DNA from: Candidatus Woesearchaeota archaeon | Lineage (GTDB): Archaea > Nanobdellota > Nanobdellia > Woesearchaeales > JAFCFN01 | Direction of reading: 5' to 3' | Length of the DNA stretch: 11,085 nucleotides | Assembly (NCBI GenBank): GCA_017609245.1 | Contig: JAFCEI010000028.1 | Coordinates: forward strand, 1-11,085 | In this document: in pieces, positions 6,497 to 11,085 of the stretch | How the letters are laid out: every line of letters begins with the position of its first letter | How positions within the stretch are numbered: position 1 is the first letter of the stretch | Made by a program: the position numbers and the translations under genes | Notes under the pieces: model-generated | Told to the model about the DNA's origin: nothing | The model's database searches: none | Seen by the model: only the letters and a program-made list of their open reading frames with translations

Positions 6497-6583
6497 ATGA
6501 GTCCAAAATCTAGTATGAACAGGATCATTGCATGGTTCGCACTAGTGACAGGACACATTAAAGGAACACCATATATGTGTTGA
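6497..6583 (+). CDS. Leaderless 28-codon ORF, possible leader peptide
   Basis: The ORF runs from ATG at 6497 to TGA at 6581-6583. The peptide has a basic, polar start (MSPKSSMNR), a short hydrophobic stretch (IIAWFALV) and a tail TGHIKGTPYMC. I do not recognise it. The TATA box 25 nt upstream makes it leaderless, so ribosomes could load at the very 5' end of the transcript. Its stop codon touches the first strand of the interleaved stem structure (6584-6663) preceding the zinc-ribbon gene, so a terminating ribosome would cover that strand. It may be a regulatory leader peptide or a small functional protein in its own right. Codon-level conservation would decide. Confidence 0.5.
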   Translation: MSPKSSMNRIIAWFALVTGHIKGTPYMC

Positions 6584-6685
6584 GTGCCAAAACAAAAATT
6601 GGGGTTCCTGAATTCTGCTTTTGTTTTGTGCTCGACGATTAAACCATAGAATTCTTGAACCTCAAATAAATCAGGAGGTGATTTA
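6584..6685 (+). promoter_or_regulatory. Structured 5' leader: interleaved stems and SD hairpin
   Basis: Stem S1 pairs 6588-6597 with 6619-6628 (10 continuous bp, extended by G-C pairs around a bulge to 6584/6633). Stem S2 pairs 6601-6617 with 6647-6663 (15 of 17 positions paired, with a 2x2 internal loop). The strand order S1-S2-S1'-S2' makes the stems a pseudoknot or mutually exclusive. The 3' end of S2' contains ACCTC (6659-6663), which can instead pair with GAGGT (6675-6679) in the ribosome-binding site. Finally TAAATCA (6667-6673) and TGATTTA (6679-6685) enclose the loop GGAGG. This layout suits a translational switch. No ligand-binding core of a known riboswitch class was recognised. Confidence 0.6.
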
Positions 6686-6687
6686 AT

Positions 6688-6993
6688 ATGGCTGCAGATG
6701 ACACATGCCCCATATGTGACGAGGCAATAACAAACCCAATCTGCCTAGATTGTTTAGAGAGGGAACTAGGACATTGGTTACTTACGATTGGAAAACAACC
6801 AATGATGTTAAGGGAGCTCTATAGGGGTTTTCCAGAGGCAGGAACAAGATGTGTCATTTGCGGAGAAGAATCTAGTGTGTGTGCTCATTGTTATTGTGAG
6901 GAGGCTCTAAATCTAATAAAACAAACTGCCCCAGAACTAGAAGAAGATTTTCTCTCTCACTTTAACTATGAGCTAGAGGTGCCTTTTAATTGA
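6688..6993 (+). CDS. Small protein with two predicted zinc-binding Cys clusters
   Basis: A 101-aa acidic protein. The first cluster is Cys7-x2-Cys10 and Cys19-x2-Cys22, a zinc-ribbon or knuckle pattern (CPICDEAITNPICLDC). The second is Cys55-x2-Cys58 and Cys65-x2-Cys68, with an extra Cys70 (CVICGEES, CAHCYC). Between them lies a helical segment, ERELGHWLL to LRELYRGF, and the tail after 75 is acidic (APELEEDF). I do not recognise a named family; a nucleic-acid-binding or protein-protein adaptor role is possible. The start is set by a perfect Shine-Dalgarno, AGGAGGTG at 6673-6680, with 9 nt between GGAGG and ATG. Such a strong site is unusual among the mostly leaderless or overlapping genes here and fits a second cistron. 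It is the only long plus-strand gene in the window and the likely target of the structured leader. Confidence 0.82.
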   Translation: MAADDTCPICDEAITNPICLDCLERELGHWLLTIGKQPMMLRELYRGFPEAGTRCVICGEESSVCAHCYCEEALNLIKQTAPELEEDFLSHFNYELEVPFN

Positions 6994-7006
6994 TTTTTCT
7001 TTTTTT
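6994..7006 (+). terminator. T-tract terminator after the zinc-ribbon gene
   Basis: T5-C-T7 starts at the base after the stop codon. A plain T-rich tract is a sufficient intrinsic terminator for archaeal RNA polymerase. It separates this gene from the convergent ribonucleotide reductase gene. Confidence 0.6.
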
Positions 7007-7014
7007 ATTGGTAT

Positions 7015-7055
7015 AAAAAAGTGTTGAATAGGCTGTGCTATGAAAATAATCACAG
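7015..7055 (-). terminator. Minus-strand terminator after the reductase gene
   Basis: Read on the minus strand, a 5-bp stem (CTGTG/CACAG, 7033-7037 with 7051-7055, 13-nt loop) is followed 12 nt later by six T residues (7020-7015). The stem is weak; the T-run is probably the working part. Confidence 0.4.
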
Positions 7056-7069
7056 GACTGCTTGGCAGA

Positions 7070-9136
7070 TTATAACTGACATGTGTTGCCTACACATGTG
7101 CCTGTAAAATCAAGGGTGGCTTTGGAATATTTATTGCCTTTGCCTAAATACAGGACCTGTTCAGGTTTGCTGCCATACCTATAGATTGTAATCCCTTTGC
7201 ATCTTAACTTATGTGCCAGCAGATAAGCATTCCTAACATCCTTGATGCTTGCTGAATTAGGTAAGTTTATTGTCTTGCTTACAGCATTGTCTACGTGTTT
7301 CTGGAAAGCTGCCTGTATCTTAACATGCCACTGTGGCTTTATCTCAAGAGCTGTCCTGAAAATATTTTTTATCCTGTCTGGAACTGCAACTCCTTTCAGG
7401 TTTCCTCGCATCATGATCCTCCTTATCAATGCACCAGAATATATTTCGTTCTTGATAAGCGCAGTCTGAAGATCTTTGTTTACTTCAAAAAGCTTTTTGC
7501 CTTCCATAACATCTCTTACAAAAGCCAATGCAAACAAAGGCTCTATCCCTGATGAACATCCTGCAATAATCCCAATAGTCCCTGTCGGAGCGATGGTTGT
7601 GCATGCGCAGTTCCTCATTTTTCGTTTTAGTCTGGAATGCTTAAAACTAGGAAAAACGCCTCTCTGCTTTGCAAGCTCTTCGCTTTTTGCGTGGGCTTCT
7701 TTGTTTATAAACTTCATAAGCCTCTCTGCAAGCTTAAGAGCTTTTTGTGAATCATACCTGATTCCCACATTGATAAGCATGTCAGCAAAACCCATCACTC
7801 CCAGGCCAATCCTTCTGTTTGACTTGACATTGTTCTCAATCTCAGGCAACAGATAGTCATTAGCATCAATCACATTATCGAGAAAATGAATTCCCAGATG
7901 AACAAGTTCTTTTAATTTATTCCAGTTAATCTTTTCGTTTTCAACTATCTTTGAAAGATTTATCGAACCAAGGTTACAGCTTTCATAAGGCAAAAGGGGG
8001 ACTTCACCGCAAGGGTTTGTTGCCTCTATCCTGCCCAAGGAGATAAGCTTATTTTTTCTGTTTATCTCATCTATAAATATCATGCCTGGATCTCCTGTTT
8101 CCCATGCGCATCTGCAGATCAGGTCAAATATCTTCCTCGCATTTATCCTGTAAGCTACCTTGCCATCTCTTGGGTTTATCAGTTCATAAGCCTTATTTTT
8201 TGATACAGAATCTAAAAACCTATCGCTTGTAGCCACAGAGATATTAAAGTTAGTAAGCTGTTTTGTTTTCCGCTTTGATTCTATAAATTCAAGAACATCA
8301 GGGTGATGTATATCGAGAACAGCCATGTTTGCTCCTCTTCTCTTACCGCCCTGCTTTATGATCTCGGTTGTTGAATCATATATCTTTATGAAACTCACAG
8401 CTCCAGAAGCAGTGCCTTTTGTTGAGCTTACAATATCTCCTCTTGGTCTAAGATGAGAAAAGCTGAACCCTGTCCCTCCTCCGCTCTGCTGTATCAAAGC
8501 CATATGCTTTAGGGTCGTAAAAATGCTCTCTAACGAATCTTCTACAGGCAGCACAAAACATGCAGAAAGCTGTCCTAGCTTAGTTCCTGCATTCATAAGG
8601 GTTGGAGAATTTGGCAAAAATTCCAGGTTTTTCATCACATTGAAGAAATTTTCTTCGCTCTTCTTTGGGTTCTTGCCATACATCTTATCAACGTCAGCAA
8701 CTGCCTTTGCAACCCTCCTAAACATCTGAGTAGGAGTTTCAACTATGTTGCCTTGATTGTCCTTAAGAAGATATCTCTCCTGCAAAATCTTTATCGCATT
8801 TACGTCTAATTTCATGTCATCCTTTATTCCAAAAAATTCCTTGATCTCCCTTGCCTTTGTCCTTGACTTTCTGTAAAGCATGTACGCCTTAGCGATCCTA
8901 TTGTATGGCACCAGTGTTTCTTCTACAATATCTTGTATTTGTTCAATATTTGGGATGCCTTTAACCCTTTTAGGGATAAGTCCTAAAACATCGTCAGTCA
9001 GCTTTTTCGCAAGCCTTGCATCTTTTTCAGAAACAGCATCCATTGCTTTTTTGATAGCATCTGTAATTTTGGCCGGATTAAAAGAAATAAGTCTACCATC
9101 TCTTTTTCTTACTTTCAATAACCTCTTTTTTGCCAT
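7070..9136 (-). CDS. nrdJ: Adenosylcobalamin-dependent (class II) ribonucleotide reductase
   Basis: A 688-aa enzyme that reduces ribonucleotides to deoxyribonucleotides using a radical generated from adenosylcobalamin, so it needs no separate radical subunit. Residues about 5-95 form an ATP-cone allosteric domain (VRKRDGRLISF). The 10-stranded barrel starts near 170 with LPNSPTLMNAG. Cys193 (LSACFVLP) and Cys387 (ESCNLGS) are the reducing disulfide pair. NPCGE at 374-378 carries the thiyl-radical Cys376 with Asn374 and Glu378; the 11-residue gap from Cys376 to Cys387 fits class II enzymes. APTGTIGIIAGCSSGIEP (516-533) is the conserved phosphate/base-binding loop. The C-terminal Cys681 and Cys686 (CVGNTC) are the shuttle pair re-reduced by a glutaredoxin or thioredoxin, consistent with the glutaredoxin gene directly upstream. 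There is no intein. The length is at the compact end for the family. Confidence 0.96.
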   Translation of the reverse strand: MAKKRLLKVRKRDGRLISFNPAKITDAIKKAMDAVSEKDARLAKKLTDDVLGLIPKRVKGIPNIEQIQDIVEETLVPYNRIAKAYMLYRKSRTKAREIKEFFGIKDDMKLDVNAIKILQERYLLKDNQGNIVETPTQMFRRVAKAVADVDKMYGKNPKKSEENFFNVMKNLEFLPNSPTLMNAGTKLGQLSACFVLPVEDSLESIFTTLKHMALIQQSGGGTGFSFSHLRPRGDIVSSTKGTASGAVSFIKIYDSTTEIIKQGGKRRGANMAVLDIHHPDVLEFIESKRKTKQLTNFNISVATSDRFLDSVSKNKAYELINPRDGKVAYRINARKIFDLICRCAWETGDPGMIFIDEINRKNKLISLGRIEATNPCGEVPLLPYESCNLGSINLSKIVENEKINWNKLKELVHLGIHFLDNVIDANDYLLPEIENNVKSNRRIGLGVMGFADMLINVGIRYDSQKALKLAERLMKFINKEAHAKSEELAKQRGVFPSFKHSRLKRKMRNCACTTIAPTGTIGIIAGCSSGIEPLFALAFVRDVMEGKKLFEVNKDLQTALIKNEIYSGALIRRIMMRGNLKGVAVPDRIKNIFRTALEIKPQWHVKIQAAFQKHVDNAVSKTINLPNSASIKDVRNAYLLAHKLRCKGITIYRYGSKPEQVLYLGKGNKYSKATLDFTGTCVGNTCQL

Positions 9137-9144
9137 GTATTATC

Positions 9145-9170
9145 AGACAGTCAGGATTTTATAACTGTCT
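9145..9170. promoter_or_regulatory. Inverted repeat around the reductase TATA box
   Basis: AGACAGT (9145-9151) and ACTGTCT (9164-9170) are perfect inverted repeats 12 nt apart that bracket the predicted TATA box. A dimeric repressor binding both arms would block TBP. It does not match the bacterial NrdR box. It may equally form a hairpin in readthrough RNA from the glutaredoxin gene. Confidence 0.4.
9157..9164 (-). promoter_or_regulatory. TATA box of the ribonucleotide reductase gene
   Basis: The minus strand reads AGTTATAAAATCC, with TTATAAAA centred about 25 nt before the ATG at 9136. This predicts a leaderless mRNA separate from the upstream thiol-redox genes, although readthrough from them is possible. 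Confidence 0.55.
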
Positions 9171-9404
9171 TTATTTTAAGTTTAGCTCTTTTTTGATTCT
9201 GTCCTTATCAAAACCGACTATGATCTTACCGTCAATGTCAATGACAGGCACACCCATTTGCCCTGATTTTTCAACCATCTCTTCTGCAGCTTTCTGATCA
9301 ACAGAAACATCAACATACCTGTATTCTACCTTATTTTCTTTTAAAAAATCCTGCGCAATATGGCAGTAAGGGCACGTAGGTGTTCCGTATACAATTACTT
9401 TCAT
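9171..9404 (-). CDS. Glutaredoxin-like thiol oxidoreductase (NrdH-like)
   Basis: A 77-aa single-domain glutaredoxin/NrdH-type protein. VIVYGTPTCPYCHIAQDFL holds the redox motif Cys11-Pro-Tyr-Cys14 on the first helix. The conserved cis-proline is in MGVPVIDIDG (50-59), and GFDKDRIKKEL closes the fold, as usual for this group. It transfers electrons to disulfides in the cytoplasm. Its ATG overlaps the stop of the DUF1858 gene (ATGA), and its stop lies 34 nt before the class II reductase start, so supplying electrons to that enzyme's C-terminal Cys pair is the likely job. The electron source (NADPH-thioredoxin reductase or glutathione substitute) is not in the window. Confidence 0.93.
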   Translation of the reverse strand: MKVIVYGTPTCPYCHIAQDFLKENKVEYRYVDVSVDQKAAEEMVEKSGQMGVPVIDIDGKIIVGFDKDRIKKELNLK

Positions 9405-9592
9405 CTTATTACCTTTTTTAGTTTTTTTACCAGCTCGCCAGCGTCAATACCATGTACTTCACATCCCTGTTCAATAGTCTCCATCTGGGCCATAGGGCAC
9501 CCTATACAGTGCATCCCTGAGTCCATGAATACCTTTATCGTCTCTGGGTGCTTTTCAATAACTTCCTTGAATGTATTCTTCTTTGTAATCAT
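9401..9592 (-). CDS. DUF1858 redox-disulfide domain protein
   Basis: A 63-aa protein of the DUF1858 type (hybrid-cluster-associated redox disulfide domain). The fit is clear in TFKEVIEKHPETIKVFMDSG, then HCIGCPMAQMETIEQG with Cys29-x2-Cys32, a third Cys at 44, and the end HGIDAGELVKKLKK. The role is a small helical thiol carrier, possibly partnering an Fe-S protein; no hybrid-cluster protein is seen here. Both ends overlap neighbours by ATGA (DUF6485-like gene upstream, glutaredoxin downstream), so the three are translated in concert, and thiol exchange with the glutaredoxin is plausible. Confidence 0.88.
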   Translation of the reverse strand: MITKKNTFKEVIEKHPETIKVFMDSGMHCIGCPMAQMETIEQGCEVHGIDAGELVKKLKKVIR

Positions 9593-9795
9593 CCTAACCT
9601 GTTGAGCTCTACAAATTTCTCAAAGCTCCTGTCATAAGTCTTCTCAACATCATCTGGAAAACAGCATGCAGGAAGCTCTCTTCTGGACAGATGGTATCTC
9701 AGGCACTCGCAGCACATACCCTTTCTTGGGCATCCTGGGTAAGTACAGTTGCATCTTTCTGAATTCATCTGTTGTTTGCATTCCATGTTTATCAT
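9589..9795 (-). CDS. Small Cys-rich protein, DUF6485-like
   Basis: A 68-aa protein with nine Cys (6, 15, 17, 22, 28, 29, 31, 44, 45). The pattern CNCTYPGCPRKGMCCECLRYH followed by ELPACCFP and EKTYDRSFEKF matches the small family I know as DUF6485; the function is unknown, with metal or Fe-S binding likely. The likely TATA box (TTTTAAAC, 9808-9815) lies only 16 nt from the first ATG but 25 nt from the Met4 codon at 9786, so the true start may be 9786 (65 aa, MECKQQMNS). It overlaps the DUF1858 gene by ATGA and probably heads the thiol-redox operon, or continues the one from the IscU gene. Confidence 0.78.
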   Translation of the reverse strand: MINMECKQQMNSERCNCTYPGCPRKGMCCECLRYHLSRRELPACCFPDDVEKTYDRSFEKFVELNRLG

Positions 9796-9807
9796 ATAAA
9801 ATCGATT

Positions 9808-9815
9808 GTTTAAAA
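9808..9815 (-). promoter_or_regulatory. Candidate TATA box of the thiol-redox genes
   Basis: TTTTAAAC on the minus strand lies in the 30-nt gap between the PP-loop ATPase and the DUF6485-like gene. The spacing fits initiation at the internal ATG at 9786. The match to the consensus is modest. Confidence 0.35.
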
Positions 9816-9825
9816 TCTTTTTGGT

Positions 9826-10797
9826 CTATATTCTTATTTTATCAATTGACTTATCATCAAGCTTGCTGACTTCGATAAATTTGCCCTTTCTATAACGTAT
9901 GGTGACAAAATGTTTTTTTGAATCGCAGTATCTTGCAGTAACCCCAGCAGCAACCTCTATCGCAGATCTAGAGGCCTTGTTCTGCAACAATGTTATGGGG
10001 CCTGCAACTCCAACTGCCTCTAAAATAACATCTGACTTGTTCTTCAGCTTCAGCAGAACATTGTTTTCTTTCTCATTCCTTCCAACAATTATTTTATTCC
10101 TGCCGACCCTGAAATGTCTGCCAAATTTCAATGTTTCTATATCTCTGGCTCTGATTCTTTTTTTTTGTTTGAACAAATCCCTCAGCTTTGATTCAAAAGC
10201 TTTCTCGCAAAGTATACACCCACCAGAAGGGCTTGGATAATCCAGACCACAGTCTTGTGCAATCTTCATCTGAGGTTTTCTTGATCTGCCGCTTATTTTC
10301 AGCAGCCTTCCTCTATCAACAATTCTTTTCTGTTCAATGTCTGTCTGGGGAAGAAGCCTGGCGCTCAATGGCCTCAGCAGTTTTCCTTTCAAACCAGACT
10401 CTTTCTCGATTATGTTCAAAGCATGCTTTGTCTGGCTCATGGGCCTTTCATTTAGAACCTCTCCTGTCGCAATAAAATCTGCCTTGAATCGTTTCATCAA
10501 TGATTTTGCTGTTTTCAGCATGAATATCTTACAATCAATGCACGGATTGATCGCAGAGCCGTGGCCATGTTTTGGCTTTTTTACAACATTCAGATATTTC
10601 TTAAACTGTTTTCCTTTAGTCAAGTCAACATTAACTAATTTTATTCCAAGTTGTTTTGCGCCTGCTTCTGCTTTTTCCTTGGAAAAAAAATTAGATGAAA
10701 AATTAAGCCCTATAACATCTATCCCTTGTTCCTGTAGCACCTTTACTGCCGCAATACTGTCCAAGCCTCCTGAAAACATAACTAAAGCACGAGTCAT
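9826..10797 (-). CDS. PP-loop ATPase, tRNA thiolase-like, with extra C-terminal domain
   Basis: A 323-aa protein. The PP-loop SGGLDS is at 9-14 and followed by a HUP-fold domain, as in the ThiI/MnmA sulfurtransferases that adenylate a tRNA uridine before sulfur insertion. Cys86-x2-Cys89 (NPCIDCK), FIATGEVLNERPMSQ (108-122) and SGGCILCE with Cys194 and Cys197 are likely catalytic or cluster-binding positions. Residues about 200-300 (DIETLKFGRHFRVGRNKIIVGR, then GPITLLQ and AAGVTARYCD) resemble an NFACT-R/DUF814-like RNA-binding domain; this assignment comes from memory of related proteins and is moderate. It lacks the THUMP domain of ThiI. The start overlaps the stop of the IscU/NifU gene (ATGA), which supports an Fe-S-dependent thiolation role. 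The target may be tRNA s4U or s2U; neither is proven. Confidence 0.8.
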   Translation of the reverse strand: MTRALVMFSGGLDSIAAVKVLQEQGIDVIGLNFSSNFFSKEKAEAGAKQLGIKLVNVDLTKGKQFKKYLNVVKKPKHGHGSAINPCIDCKIFMLKTAKSLMKRFKADFIATGEVLNERPMSQTKHALNIIEKESGLKGKLLRPLSARLLPQTDIEQKRIVDRGRLLKISGRSRKPQMKIAQDCGLDYPSPSGGCILCEKAFESKLRDLFKQKKRIRARDIETLKFGRHFRVGRNKIIVGRNEKENNVLLKLKNKSDVILEAVGVAGPITLLQNKASRSAIEVAAGVTARYCDSKKHFVTIRYRKGKFIEVSKLDDKSIDKIRI

Positions 10798-11085
10798 TTT
10801 TTCTTTTTCTTGTAATCTTTTATAGCTTCACGTAAGGCATCTGCAGCCAGATTTGAGCAGTGCATCTTGATAGGAGGCAAACCTCCCAAACTCTTTGCAA
10901 CATCATCTCTAGTTATCATACCTGCTTCATCCAATGTCTTACCTTTTGCCAGTTCTGTTACCATGGAGCTGGTTGCAATTGCAGCAACACATCCCATTGT
11001 CTTAAACTTAATATCTTTAATTATTTCCTTGCCCCGTTTATTCTTCCCAACTTTAATATAGACATGCATCACATCACCGCACACT
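10794..11085 (-). CDS. iscU: IscU/NifU-type Fe-S scaffold, 5' part beyond window
   Basis: 96 codons of an IscU/NifU N-terminal-type scaffold, on which Fe-S clusters are assembled before transfer to target proteins. All three cluster cysteines are present: VCGD at the window edge (with the Asp of CGD), GCVAAIATSS, and HCSNLAADALREAI. Family members carry about 30-35 more N-terminal residues, so the GTG at 11084-11082 is an internal Val codon and the real start lies outside the window. The basic tail KDYKKKKK ends the protein without a C-terminal Nfu domain. It overlaps the PP-loop ATPase by ATGA, linking cluster assembly to that enzyme. Confidence 0.93.
   Translation of the reverse strand, partial: VCGDVMHVYIKVGKNKRGKEIIKDIKFKTMGCVAAIATSSMVTELAKGKTLDEAGMITRDDVAKSLGGLPPIKMHCSNLAADALREAIKDYKKKKK

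Noticed and set aside
6584..6663. Miniature transposable element or IS remnant
   Set aside because: The inverted repeats are interleaved rather than terminal, no target-site duplication is visible, and the arms fit the Shine-Dalgarno context.
7070..9136. Intein or frameshift in the reductase
   Set aside because: The frame is continuous and the segments around Cys193, Cys376 and Cys681/686 follow at normal distances.
7242..9164. Several plus-strand ORFs within the reductase
   Set aside because: All are shadows of the class II reductase, which is intact with all its catalytic residues.
10337..10825. 162-codon plus-strand ORF
   Set aside because: It is entirely antisense to the PP-loop ATPase, whose motifs are unmistakable; no promoter or Shine-Dalgarno was seen.
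11082..11084. GTG as start codon of the IscU gene
   Set aside because: The codon encodes the Val before the conserved CGD; about 30 N-terminal residues of the family are missing, so the gene is cut by the window edge.
1..11085. tRNA, rRNA, CRISPR arrays, integrase or transposase genes
   Set aside because: No cloverleaf, T-loop consensus, regularly spaced direct repeats or recombinase motifs were found by eye.

Overview
The window looks like a compact, AT-rich archaeal genome fragment, most likely from the DPANN group near Woesearchaeota/Pacearchaeota. The evidence is an archaeal RNase P p30 subunit, a TtuA/Ncs6-type tRNA thiolase, TATA boxes centred about 25-30 nt before start codons (leaderless transcription), T-rich terminators, many 4-nt ATGA gene overlaps, and secreted Cys-rich proteins with CCG-acidic motifs of a kind I associate with DPANN genomes. 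The lineage is inferred from gene content, not from a marker phylogeny. Every gene but one unit is on the minus strand, so minus-strand operons read from right to left.

Left part (1-2946): a three-gene secretion operon. A promoter and an array of TAACTTA/TAAGTTA half-sites precede a 45-aa ribbon-helix-helix regulator. It overlaps a 417-aa exported, glycine-rich, probably fibre- or adhesin-like protein, and 12 nt later starts a large exported Cys-rich protein that runs off the left edge (477 codons visible). The regulator and the large partial protein are easy to miss.

2947-4059: a winged-helix-like protein and a RelE/ParE-fold protein (ATGA overlap, arranged like a toxin-antitoxin pair) are coupled by a TGATG overlap to a short RNase P p30 subunit. 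4060-5012: TtuA-like tRNA 2-thiolation enzyme with its own promoter. 5013-6427: HEXXH zinc metallopeptidase with its own promoter.

6460-7010: the only plus-strand unit and the most unusual part. A leaderless 28-codon ORF ends next to two interleaved inverted repeats (10 bp, and 15 pairs in 17 positions). These are followed by a hairpin whose loop is the Shine-Dalgarno core of a 101-aa double-zinc-ribbon protein. This resembles a leader-peptide-controlled translational switch, and I know of no described equivalent. A plus-strand T-tract and a minus-strand terminator separate it from the convergent gene.

7012-11085: a sulfur, thiol-redox and deoxynucleotide cluster. In order of transcription: IscU/NifU scaffold (cut by the right edge), a PP-loop thiolase-like ATPase with an extra C-terminal domain, a DUF6485-like Cys-rich protein, a DUF1858 redox-disulfide protein, a glutaredoxin, and an adenosylcobalamin-dependent class II ribonucleotide reductase. 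The three small thiol proteins are chained by ATGA overlaps and lie directly upstream of the reductase, so they are plausible electron carriers for it. IscU and two thiolases with possible cluster-binding cysteines suggest iron-sulfur-dependent tRNA thiolation. No tRNA, rRNA, CRISPR array or transposase was seen.
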